From Aromatoleum evansii (GTDB taxonomy: Bacteria > Pseudomonadota > Gammaproteobacteria > Burkholderiales > Rhodocyclaceae), in the NCBI RefSeq assembly GCF_012910805.1, contig NZ_WTVK01000010.1:1-64000 (forward strand): DNA of 64,000 nt. The letters run 5' to 3'. The translations under genes and the position numbers were made by a program. Below the pieces are notes generated by a model. It searched no databases and was not told the DNA's origin. It saw nothing but the letters and a program-made list of their open reading frames with translations. Position 1 is the stretch's first letter. Every line of letters begins with the position of its first letter. Shown here piece by piece: positions 1 through 7,515 of the stretch.

Positions 1-243
1 ACCCCAGCCCTCCCCTTGAAGGGGGTGCAGCAGGGGTTTCGCGGAGCATCGCTCTGCGCCTGCGGAACGGCACAGCGAAGCGGAGACTCCCGGGAGCGAA
101 CGTGCTGCATTGAACTTGACGTCAACTAATTGCCTGGCGGGTTGATAACGCGCGAGCAGGCGCGCCGCGACCTCACGGCGCAGCGGACGGGACGGGGTAG
201 AGCGGGGGGAACCCCGGAGGCGCCGCTCGCGGGCGGCGCGGGC
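1..243. other. Intergenic window edge, no gene seen
   Basis: This GC-rich stretch lies downstream of the minus-strand response regulator. I see no convincing coding frame, since the open frames here are antisense to the regulator gene. A short hairpin-capable sequence with GCGCCGC and GCGGCGC arms lies near 221-240, next to the regulator stop codon, but it has no U-tract, so I do not call it a terminator. The first 100 bases may belong to a neighbour cut off by the window edge. Confidence 0.5.
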
Positions 244-894
244 TTAAACGTCGGTGGACTTCACCAGGTGGTGGGCGACGGCGTAGCGGATCAGCTCGGA
301 CGTATTCGTCATCGCCATCTTCTGCAGGATGCGCGTCTTGTGCGTGCTGATGGTCTTGACGCTGAGCGACAGCTCGTTGGCGATGTCGGTGAGGCCCTGG
401 CCGAGCACGAGGCGATGGAAGATCTGGTATTCGCGGTCCGACAGGCTGGTGTGCGGCAACTCGTTCGCGGCGGGCATGAGGCCGCGCGCCATCAGCTCCG
501 CCACGGTGTCGCTCACGTACACGCCGCCGCGCGCCACGCGGCGGATCGCGTGCACCAGCAGGTCGGCGTCGCTCTCCTTGGTCAGGTAGCCCGACGCGCC
601 GGCGTGCAGCGCGCGCACGGCGTATTGCTCCTCGTGGTGCATGCTCAGGATCAGGATGGGGAGCTTGGGCTTCTCGTCGTGGATCAGGCGGATGAGATCG
701 AGGCCGCTGCGTCCGGGCATGGAGATGTCGAGCACGACCACGTCCCAGTCCTGCTCGCGCACGAGCTGCAGGGCCTCGTTGCCGTTGGCCGCCTCGCCGC
801 AAACGGCGAGGTCCTCGGTGTCGGCGAGGATCTGCTTCAGGCCATCGCGAATGATCGCGTGGTCGTCGGCGAGCAATACCCGGAGTTTTTCCAT
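244..894 (-). CDS. NarL/FixJ-type response regulator
   Basis: This 216-residue DNA-binding response regulator has an N-terminal receiver (about 1-120) with acidic residues D10 and D11, phosphoacceptor D56 in VVVLDISMPG, and the conserved lysine in YLTKES. A LuxR-type helix-turn-helix follows at about 148-212 (LSDREYQIFHRLVLGQGLTD, then SVKTISTHK). The ATG at 894 is chosen because a GAGGGAAG-like ribosome site lies just upstream; the frame stays open further upstream but only within the kinase gene. It follows the kinase gene by 10 bases on the same strand, so the two should form one operon and a cognate pair. The signal and targets are unknown. Confidence 0.93.
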   Translation of the reverse strand: MEKLRVLLADDHAIIRDGLKQILADTEDLAVCGEAANGNEALQLVREQDWDVVVLDISMPGRSGLDLIRLIHDEKPKLPILILSMHHEEQYAVRALHAGASGYLTKESDADLLVHAIRRVARGGVYVSDTVAELMARGLMPAANELPHTSLSDREYQIFHRLVLGQGLTDIANELSLSVKTISTHKTRILQKMAMTNTSELIRYAVAHHLVKSTDV

Positions 895-904
895 CTTGCT
901 TCCC

Positions 905-2929
905 TCATTGCCCGGTCGGCACGGTGACGTCGATCGTCGTGCCGTCGCCGGGCGTGGAATGGATCGCGAAGGTCCCCTGCACCAGGCGGATGCGCTCGCG
1001 CATGCCCAGCAGGCCGAACCCCGCCTGGTTCGCCGCATCGAGCACGAAGCCGACGCCGTCGTCGCGCACGGTCAGGCGCCAGTCGTCGCCGTCGCGGCGG
1101 AACGCCACCCATACGGTACTCGCTTGCGCGTACTTCGTGACGTTGGTGAGCGACTCCTGCAACACGCGGAACAGCGTCGTCGCCTCGGCGCTGCCGCGCT
1201 CGGGTTCGTCGTCGTCCAGGTCCAGCACCAGCTCGATATCCGTCCGTTTGGAGAAATCGTCCGTGAGCCAGGAGATCGCCGCGCGCAGGCCGAGGTCATC
1301 GAGGATCAGCGGGCGCAGCTCGTAGGTGATGCGCCGCACCGACGCGATCGTCTGGTTGAGCTGCTCCTTGATGACGCCCACCTTGTCCTGCAGGTCGGCG
1401 CGCTCGCCGGGCAGGCGGCCGCCGAGCCAGGAGAGCTCGAGCTTGATCGCGGTGAGCCGCTGCCCGAGTTCGTCGTGCATCTCGCGTGCGATGCCGGCAC
1501 GCTCGTCCTCGCGCACCCGCTGCAGCGCGGTGGAGAGTTCCTGCAGCTGGCGATTGGTCTCGCGCAGATGCGTCTCGATGCGCTTGCGCTCGGTCAGGTC
1601 GCGCAGGACCACGGTGAGAAAACGCCGCCCCTGGGTTTCGGTCGAGGAGAAGGTCGCGTCGGCGGGGAATTCGCGCCCGTCGGCGTGGCGGGCGACGAGT
1701 TCGGCGCGGCCACGGCGCGCGTGTCGCGGCTCACCCGAATTGCGCCGCCGCCCGACGATGGCGTGGTAGGCGCCGCGCGACTCGCTGCCGAGCAGGCGGT
1801 CGAAGGGTTTGCCCAGGGCATCCTCGGCACGGACGCCGAACATGTGCTCGGCCGCACGGTTGAACAGCACGACGGACAGGTCCTCGTCGATGGTGACGAT
1901 CGCATCCATCACCGACTCGACCATCTCGCGCAGGCGCTCCTCGCTGTCCTGCAGTGCGCTCGCCATCAGCGCCCGCCGGCGCATGCTCCACACCACGCCG
2001 CAGGAAGCGGCGAGCAGCAGCGCGGCGACGATGCCGGCGCCGGCAACGATGGGCCGCGCGGTCATCGGCCAGGACACCAGCGCCGAGTCCTGATCGACGG
2101 CGACGCCGATCAGGAAGGGATAGCGCGGCACGGGATGATAGGCGACGAAGCGGTTCTCGCCGGCCAGGGTCTCGGTGACGTGGACCGTGCCGTTCGGGTC
2201 GGCAGCCTTCTCGCTGAGGCGTGGCAGCTCCTGCACCGGCTGGTCGACCTTGTCCATGTCACTGGGGAAGCTCGCGACCAGGTTGCCGCGCGCGTTGATC
2301 AGCTGGATCTGCTTGCCGAAGCGCAGGTCGAGGCGGCGGTAGAACGATTCGAAATAGTTGGCGACGACCGCCGCGGCGACGACGCCACGGAAATTCCCGG
2401 AGCCATCGACGAGCCGCGCGCTGAGGTAGAAAGTCCACTCGCCGTCGAAGCGGCGGCGGTACATCTGGCTGACGAAGAGCCCTTCATCCTTGCGCACCAG
2501 GCTCGCAAAGTAGTCGCGGTCGGCTTCATTGAAGCCCGGACGGGTGCCGAGCAGGGTCGAATTCATGACGACGCCGCTGGCATTGACGACGAACATCGAC
2601 GAATACTGCGGCAAGCCTTCGGCGCGGGCCTTTAGGAGCGCCTGGACGGGGAAGCTGTCGAGCTCGAGCTGCTGCCCGATGCTGTCGGACAGCCTGTCCT
2701 GGGCGCCGCGCAGGGCCATCGTCACGCCATCGAGCGTGCGCGCCGTCTGCTCCGCGAGGATGCGGCTCAGGGTGGAGATCTCGCTGCGCGCGTACTCGAT
2801 CTCGCGCTGGCGCATGTCGTAGAGCAGGAAGGCGGTGCCGCCGGCCAGCACGGCGAGCATCAGCGCGGTCAGCAACATCACCGCACGCACGGGCGGCTCG
2901 ATCCAGAACTTGCGCAACAGGCCTGACAT
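905..2929 (-). CDS. Membrane sensor histidine kinase, Cache-PAS-HisKA_3
   Basis: This 674-residue NarX/DegS-type kinase has a transmembrane helix at about 17-38 and an extracytoplasmic PDC/Cache-like sensor region (about 40-290, with FNEADRDYFASL typical of the fold). A second helix lies at about 297-318. A PAS domain (about 330-450, ending RDLTERKR) is followed by a coiled linker and a HisKA_3 dimerisation domain with phosphoacceptor H485 in AREMHDELGQRLTAIKLELS. The C-terminal HATPase_c domain has an N box (LQESLTNVTKYA) and G boxes (RDDGVGF, GLLGMRER). All catalytic motifs are intact. It phosphorylates the response regulator encoded directly downstream. The Cache domain points to a small extracellular ligand such as an organic acid, but the ligand cannot be read from sequence. 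Confidence 0.93.
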   Translation of the reverse strand: MSGLLRKFWIEPPVRAVMLLTALMLAVLAGGTAFLLYDMRQREIEYARSEISTLSRILAEQTARTLDGVTMALRGAQDRLSDSIGQQLELDSFPVQALLKARAEGLPQYSSMFVVNASGVVMNSTLLGTRPGFNEADRDYFASLVRKDEGLFVSQMYRRRFDGEWTFYLSARLVDGSGNFRGVVAAAVVANYFESFYRRLDLRFGKQIQLINARGNLVASFPSDMDKVDQPVQELPRLSEKAADPNGTVHVTETLAGENRFVAYHPVPRYPFLIGVAVDQDSALVSWPMTARPIVAGAGIVAALLLAASCGVVWSMRRRALMASALQDSEERLREMVESVMDAIVTIDEDLSVVLFNRAAEHMFGVRAEDALGKPFDRLLGSESRGAYHAIVGRRRNSGEPRHARRGRAELVARHADGREFPADATFSSTETQGRRFLTVVLRDLTERKRIETHLRETNRQLQELSTALQRVREDERAGIAREMHDELGQRLTAIKLELSWLGGRLPGERADLQDKVGVIKEQLNQTIASVRRITYELRPLILDDLGLRAAISWLTDDFSKRTDIELVLDLDDDEPERGSAEATTLFRVLQESLTNVTKYAQASTVWVAFRRDGDDWRLTVRDDGVGFVLDAANQAGFGLLGMRERIRLVQGTFAIHSTPGDGTTIDVTVPTGQ

Positions 2930-3105
2930 GCGGAATTCCCGAGCTAAGGCCGGCGCGCCATTCCGACGCCATCGTCGGTCCCGGCCCCCCGGTGCGGGCG
3001 GACTATAGAAGGCGGAGGCGTGCTCGGCAAGTTTGAAACAAACAATTCATCGTGGCGATTCCTGCAACAATCGCCGGCCACAATGCAGCGCTGCGAGATT
3101 TCCCT

Positions 3106-3180
3106 GTGGGAGCGGCTTCAGCCGCGAAGGGGCCGCGCCACGTGCGACACCGCCGATTCGCGGCTGAAGCCGCTCCCACA
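3106..3180. repeat. REP-like palindromic element, copy 1
   Basis: Two inverted arms, GTGGGAGCGGCTTCAGCCGC and its near-exact reverse complement, enclose a short asymmetric core. Matching elements lie at 15591-15663, 28273-28346 and 35904-35969. The core here (GACACCGCCGA) is the reverse complement of the core in copies 2 and 3, so this copy lies in the opposite orientation. The rest of the 328-base gap 2930-3257 shows no gene; it must hold the kinase promoter (minus) and the dedA promoter (plus). Confidence 0.85.
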
Positions 3181-3257
3181 CGAAACCCGCCCCGCACGCC
3201 GGTCACCGGCCCGGGTGTCGGGTAGAATTCCCGCCTTTCCCACCTGCGCATCCGTCC

Positions 3258-3899
3258 ATGGAATTTTTCGCTCCGCTGCTCGACATCGTCCTTCACCTCG
3301 ACAAGCACCTCGAAGCGCTCGTCAGCGCCTACGGGGTCTGGATCTACGCCATCCTGTTCGCGGTGATCTTCAGCGAGACGGGCTTCGTCGTGACGCCCTT
3401 CCTGCCGGGCGACTCGCTGCTCTTCATCGCCGGCGCACTGGCGGCGCTGGGCAACATGGACATCTCGCTGCTGATCCTCACGCTGACGGCCGCGGCGATT
3501 CTCGGCAACACTGTGAACTACTCGATCGGCCGCTACTTCGGCCCCAGGGTCTTCCACTGGGAAAACTCGCGCCTGTTCAACAAGGCGGCGCTGATGAAGA
3601 CGCACCTGTTCTACGAGAAGCACGGCGGCAAGACGCTGGTGATCTCGCGCTTCCTGCCGCTGTTCCGCACCTTCGCGCCCTTCGTCGCCGGCATCGGCAG
3701 CATGAGCTATGCGCGCTTCACGCTGTTCAACGTCGTCGGCGCGGTCGCCTGGGTCGTGTCGCTCACGCTCGCCGGCTACTGGTTCGGCAACATGCCGTGG
3801 ATCAAGCAGAACCTCACGCTGGTGATCGTGGGCATCATCGTGCTGTCGCTGCTGCCGGTGGTGATCGGCGCACTGAAGGCGCGCTCGACCGCCTCCTGA
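3258..3899 (+). CDS. DedA family inner-membrane protein
   Basis: This 213-residue DedA/SNARE-associated family protein has four to five hydrophobic segments (about 25-50, 55-80, 130-160, 165-200). It carries the family signatures FLPGDSLLFIAG and the basic motif SRFLPLFRTFAPFVAG at about 132-148. Relatives are membrane transporters or lipid flippases of the VTT fold, needed for envelope homeostasis and, for some members, for undecaprenyl phosphate recycling. Which activity this one has cannot be told from sequence. It stands alone between divergent or unrelated genes. The start at 3258 gives the usual N-terminus (MEFFAPLLDIVLHLDKHL). Confidence 0.9.
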   Translation: MEFFAPLLDIVLHLDKHLEALVSAYGVWIYAILFAVIFSETGFVVTPFLPGDSLLFIAGALAALGNMDISLLILTLTAAAILGNTVNYSIGRYFGPRVFHWENSRLFNKAALMKTHLFYEKHGGKTLVISRFLPLFRTFAPFVAGIGSMSYARFTLFNVVGAVAWVVSLTLAGYWFGNMPWIKQNLTLVIVGIIVLSLLPVVIGALKARSTAS

Positions 3900-4039
3900 G
3901 CGTGACGGAAGTGGCGGCGCAGCGTTGCGTCGCCACGCGCCGGGCACTAGGATGAATTGCCGCCGGTGCGAGCGCGCGCCGTCGGCACGGTGCTCGGGCC
4001 GACAGACGCCGTTGCGGTGCACGCGCAAAGGAGAGCGTC

Positions 4040-5923
4040 ATGAGCTACGCCGAACGCGCGCTGCGCACGCTGAGCGCGGGCAACCGCACGCTGTTGCGGG
4101 CGCAAGACGAAACAACGCTGCTGCACGACATGTGCCGGGTGATCGTCGAACTCGGCGGCTATCGCATGGCTTGGGTCGGGTTTGCCGAACATGACGAGAG
4201 CCGGACGATCCGCCCGGTTGCGCACCACGGTGTCGAGGAGGGATTCCTCGGACTCGCGCACTTCAGCTGGGCCGATGGCGACAGCCCCGACGCCCGCGGC
4301 CCGACGGCCAAGGCGATCCGCACGGGCCAGCCGGTCGTCATCCAGGATCTGCAGCACATCCCCGAGATCCAGCTGCCGATCGCACTGGCCGAATCGTACA
4401 AGCGCGGCTACGCCGCGCTCGTGGCCTTCCCCCTGGTCATCGACGGCACCGTGATCGGCAATCTCACGATCTTCGCGGCCGAAGCCGATGCCTTCGACGA
4501 ATGCGAATGCAAGCTGCTCGCCGAGATGGCCGACGACCTCGCCTTCGGCATCGCGATGCTGCGCATGCGCGAACGGCACCGCGCGGCGGAGGAAACCATC
4601 CGCCACATGGCCTTTTACGATGCCCTCACCGACCTGCCGAACCGCAGCTCGCTGGGCGAGACGCTCGCCACGGAAATTGCGCAGGCGCAGCAGGAAAACC
4701 AGTCCATGGCCGTGCTGCTGCTGAAGATCGGGCGCTTCCAGGAGATCAGCGACACGCTCGGCTACCAGGAGGGCGACCACCTGATCGCGGAGATGGCCGC
4801 CCGCCTGCGGCAGATCGCCGGCCCGAACAAGTCGGTGGCGCGCGTCGGCGAGGACGAGTTCGCGATCATCATGCCGCGTTCGAGCGCCGAGGCGGCGATG
4901 CGCGTCGCCCACCATGCGATGCGCGAAGCCTGCGACCCGGTGGACTTCGCCGGCCTGGCGATGGATCCGCACGCCCATATCGGCATCTCGCTCTTCCCCG
5001 GACATGGCAACACGCCCGAGGCGCTGCTGCGGCGCGCGAAGATCGCGGCGGTGCAGGCGCGCAGGACGGCGTGCAAATACACCCTCTACAAGGGCACGGA
5101 AGACCGCGAGAGCACGCGTCGGCTGGAGCTGATGAGCGAGCTGCGCAGCGCGATCGACCAGAACGAGTTGCTGCTGTACTGCCAGCCCAAGGTTTCCATC
5201 CGCAGCGGCGAGATCTGCGGCGCCGAGGCGCTGGTGCGCTGGCAGCACCCGCAGCACGGCATGATCGCCACCGGCGAATTCATCGCGCTTGCCGAACATG
5301 CGGGCCTGATCATGCCGCTCACGCGCTGGGTGCTGGAAGCGGCCTTCCGCCAGTCCTACGCGTGGTACGAAAAGGGCATCAAGCGGCCGCTGTCGGTGAA
5401 CCTGTCGGCGCAGGACCTGCGCGATCCGCGCCTCATCGACCGCATCAGCGGCCTGTTCGCGACCTGGGCGCTGCCGCCCGAGCTGGTGCAGTTCGAGCTC
5501 ACGGAGAGCGCGCTGATGGAAGACCCGGCCGGCGCGCTGGAGACGCTGGACCGGCTCAAGGAGCTCGGCGTCGAACTGTTCATCGACGACTTCGGCATCG
5601 GCTACTCCAGCCTGAGCTACCTGCAGAAGCTGCCGGTCGACTCGCTGAAGATCGACCACTCCTTCGTCACCAGCATGCTCACCAATTCCGGCTCGGCCGT
5701 GATCGTGCATTCGACGGTGGAGCTGGGACACAACCTGGGGCTCGGCGTCGTCGCCGAGGGGGTCGAGAGCGAGGCGCTATGGAACCGGCTGCAGGAGCTG
5801 GGCTGCGACACGGCGCAGGGCCATTTCGTCGGCCGTCCGATCCCGACCGCGCAGTTCGACGACTGGGAGGCGCAGTCGCCGTGGAGCCACCCGACGCCGG
5901 GCGGCGGCGCGGCGCTGCACTGA
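4040..5923 (+). CDS. GAF-GGDEF-EAL cyclic-di-GMP signalling protein
   Basis: This 627-residue cytoplasmic protein has an N-terminal GAF domain (about 25-175), a GGDEF domain (about 190-350) and an EAL domain (about 365-620). The GGDEF signature is degenerate: G270-E-D-E-F replaces GG(D/E)EF, so cyclase activity is doubtful. The EAL domain keeps E396 in EALVRW, NLSAQDL, ELTESALMED, the DDFGIGYSS loop, LKIDHSFV, AEGVES and the final QGHFVGRPI. It should therefore hydrolyse c-di-GMP, with GAF and GGDEF as regulatory parts. The AAAGGAG ribosome site sits just before the ATG at 4040. It is monocistronic. A link to the Tad pilus locus 30 kb away is possible but not shown. Confidence 0.92.
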   Translation: MSYAERALRTLSAGNRTLLRAQDETTLLHDMCRVIVELGGYRMAWVGFAEHDESRTIRPVAHHGVEEGFLGLAHFSWADGDSPDARGPTAKAIRTGQPVVIQDLQHIPEIQLPIALAESYKRGYAALVAFPLVIDGTVIGNLTIFAAEADAFDECECKLLAEMADDLAFGIAMLRMRERHRAAEETIRHMAFYDALTDLPNRSSLGETLATEIAQAQQENQSMAVLLLKIGRFQEISDTLGYQEGDHLIAEMAARLRQIAGPNKSVARVGEDEFAIIMPRSSAEAAMRVAHHAMREACDPVDFAGLAMDPHAHIGISLFPGHGNTPEALLRRAKIAAVQARRTACKYTLYKGTEDRESTRRLELMSELRSAIDQNELLLYCQPKVSIRSGEICGAEALVRWQHPQHGMIATGEFIALAEHAGLIMPLTRWVLEAAFRQSYAWYEKGIKRPLSVNLSAQDLRDPRLIDRISGLFATWALPPELVQFELTESALMEDPAGALETLDRLKELGVELFIDDFGIGYSSLSYLQKLPVDSLKIDHSFVTSMLTNSGSAVIVHSTVELGHNLGLGVVAEGVESEALWNRLQELGCDTAQGHFVGRPIPTAQFDDWEAQSPWSHPTPGGGAALH

Positions 5924-5953
5924 GCGCCACGCACCGCCCCACTCAAGCGAGCG

Positions 5954-7297
5954 TCAGATCACGCCCTGCGCGAGCATCGCGTCGGCCACTTTGACGAAGC
6001 CGGCGACGTTGGCACCGTCCACGTAGCTGACCGTGCCGTCCGGACGCAGACCGTGCTGCACGCAGGCGTCGTGGATGCTGTGCATGATGCCGAGCAGGCG
6101 CGCATCGACCTCCTCGCGCGGCCACGACAGGCGCATCGCGTTCTGGCTCATCTCGAGACCCGAGGTCGCGACGCCGCCGGCGTTGCTCGCCTTGCCCGGC
6201 GCATACAGCACGCCCGCCTGCTCGAACACGCGCACCGCCTCGGCCGTCGAGGGCATGTTGGCGCCTTCGGCGACGCACTTGACGCCGCTCGCCACCAGCT
6301 TGCGCGCGTCCTCGCCGTCGAGCTCGTTCTGCGTCGCGCAGGGCAGCGCGACATCGACCGGAACGTGCCACGGCGACACGCCGGGCTGGAAATTGGCCTT
6401 GACGCGCTGCGCGTAGTCGCTGACGCGGCCGTACAGGTGGTTCTTCACTTCCATCAGCTCGGCGAGCTTCTCGGTGGTGAAGCCGTCCTCGTCCACCACC
6501 GTGCCGCTCGAGTCGGACACCGTGACGACCTTCGCACCCAGCGCCATGGCCTTCTCGACCGCGTACTGCGCGACGTTGCCCGAGCCGGACACGCTCACGC
6601 GCAGGCCGTCGAAGGACATGTCGCGGCGCTTGAGCATCTCCTCGGCGAAATACACGGTGCCGTAACCGGTTGCCTCGGGGCGGATCAGCGAGCCGCCGAA
6701 CGCGAGGCCCTTGCCGGTGAACACGCAGTCGGCGCGGTTCGACAGCTTCTTCATCATGCCGGCCATGAAGCCGACCTCGCGTCCGCCCACCCCGATATCG
6801 CCGGCAGGAACGTCGGTATCGGAACCGACATGACGGAACAGCTCGCTGACGAAGGCCTGGCAGAAGCGCATCACCTCGGCGGGGCTCTTGCCCTTGGGAT
6901 CGAAGTCCGAGCCGCCCTTGCCGCCGCCCATCGGCAGCGTGGTGAGCGCGTTCTTGAAGGTCTGCTCGAAGGCGAGGAACTTGAGGATGGAGAGATTCAC
7001 CGAGGGGTGGAAGCGCAGCCCGCCCTTGTAGGGGCCGATCGCCGAGCTGTGCTGGATGCGGTAGCCGCGGTTGACCTGCACATCGCCGTGGTCATCGACC
7101 CAGGAGACGCGGAACATGATCACGCGCTCGGGCTCGACGAGGCGGTCGAGCAGGCCCTGCTCGGCGTATTTGGGGTGGCTGGAGATGAAGGGCCAAAGGC
7201 TTTCGATGACCTCGGTCACCGCCTGCAGGAATTCGGGCTGGCCGGGATTGCGCACAGCGACGTGTTCAAGAAACTGTTCGAGCGACTGGTATTTCAT
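5954..7297 (-). CDS. gdhA: NADP-type glutamate dehydrogenase
   Basis: This 447-residue hexameric glutamate dehydrogenase performs reductive amination of 2-oxoglutarate by ammonium. It contains the substrate-site signature PMGGGKGGSDFDPKGKS with the catalytic lysine region (about 120-135), the dinucleotide-binding VSGSGNVAQYAVEKA (about 235-250) and the usual C-terminal YVDGANVAGFVKVADAM. Length and motifs fit the GdhA class with NADP(H). The ATG at 7297 (MKYQSLEQFLEH) is preferred over an in-frame TTG four codons upstream because GGGGA lies at the right distance from it. The gene is transcribed alone, and its promoter region carries three NtrC-like palindromes. Confidence 0.96.
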   Translation of the reverse strand: MKYQSLEQFLEHVAVRNPGQPEFLQAVTEVIESLWPFISSHPKYAEQGLLDRLVEPERVIMFRVSWVDDHGDVQVNRGYRIQHSSAIGPYKGGLRFHPSVNLSILKFLAFEQTFKNALTTLPMGGGKGGSDFDPKGKSPAEVMRFCQAFVSELFRHVGSDTDVPAGDIGVGGREVGFMAGMMKKLSNRADCVFTGKGLAFGGSLIRPEATGYGTVYFAEEMLKRRDMSFDGLRVSVSGSGNVAQYAVEKAMALGAKVVTVSDSSGTVVDEDGFTTEKLAELMEVKNHLYGRVSDYAQRVKANFQPGVSPWHVPVDVALPCATQNELDGEDARKLVASGVKCVAEGANMPSTAEAVRVFEQAGVLYAPGKASNAGGVATSGLEMSQNAMRLSWPREEVDARLLGIMHSIHDACVQHGLRPDGTVSYVDGANVAGFVKVADAMLAQGVI

Positions 7298-7303
7298 CGA
7301 ATT

Positions 7304-7318
7304 CCCCAAAATGGTGCG
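7304..7318 (-). promoter_or_regulatory. NtrC-like site 1 at the gdhA start
   Basis: On the minus strand this reads CGCACCATTTTGGGG, which matches the GCACCA-WWW-TGG core of NtrC/NRI operators (TGCACC palindromes). It lies a few bases upstream of the gdhA ATG, downstream of the proposed promoter, where a bound regulator would block transcription rather than activate it. It is called by eye only. Confidence 0.45.
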
Positions 7319-7347
7319 TCTAATACGCCGGTAGTGGATCGCCCGCC

Positions 7348-7377
7348 TTTATGCACCAATTTGAGGCGCAGAATCAA
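7348..7377 (-). promoter_or_regulatory. Probable gdhA sigma-70 promoter with overlapping NtrC-like site 2
   Basis: On the minus strand, TTGATT (7377-7372) and CATAAA (7353-7348) are separated by 18 bases and resemble -35 and -10 boxes. A second NtrC-like half-conserved site, GCACCAATTTGA on the plus strand at 7353-7364, covers the spacer and touches the -10 box. I saw no sigma-54 type GG-N10-GC promoter here. Confidence 0.4.
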
Positions 7378-7417
7378 CGATTTTCTACAGCTTCATTAAC
7401 TTTTCTTAATGCTCGCC

Positions 7418-7429
7418 CCATTATGGTGC
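7418..7429. promoter_or_regulatory. NtrC-like site 3 upstream of gdhA
   Basis: CCATTATGGTGC on the plus strand is the reverse complement of GCACCATAATGG, a full match to the GCACCA-WWW-TGG core. It lies about 40 bases upstream of the proposed -35 box of gdhA. Confidence 0.45.
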
Positions 7430-7463
7430 GCTTTTCGCCGCCTACAAGGCGTAATAGACAAGA

Positions 7464-7487
7464 AAAACGGCGCCGAAGCGCCGTTTT
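7464..7487 (-). terminator. Intrinsic terminator of icmF
   Basis: A perfect 10-bp stem, AAAACGGCGC and GCGCCGTTTT, has a four-base loop. On the minus strand it is followed by a further T-rich run (TTTTTCTT counting the stem end). It lies 30 bases beyond the icmF stop codon and separates icmF from the gdhA promoter region. The plus-strand side has only four T residues, so minus-strand termination is the main role. Confidence 0.85.
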
Positions 7488-7515
7488 CCGATCGATTGCA
7501 CAGGTTTTCTGCGAC

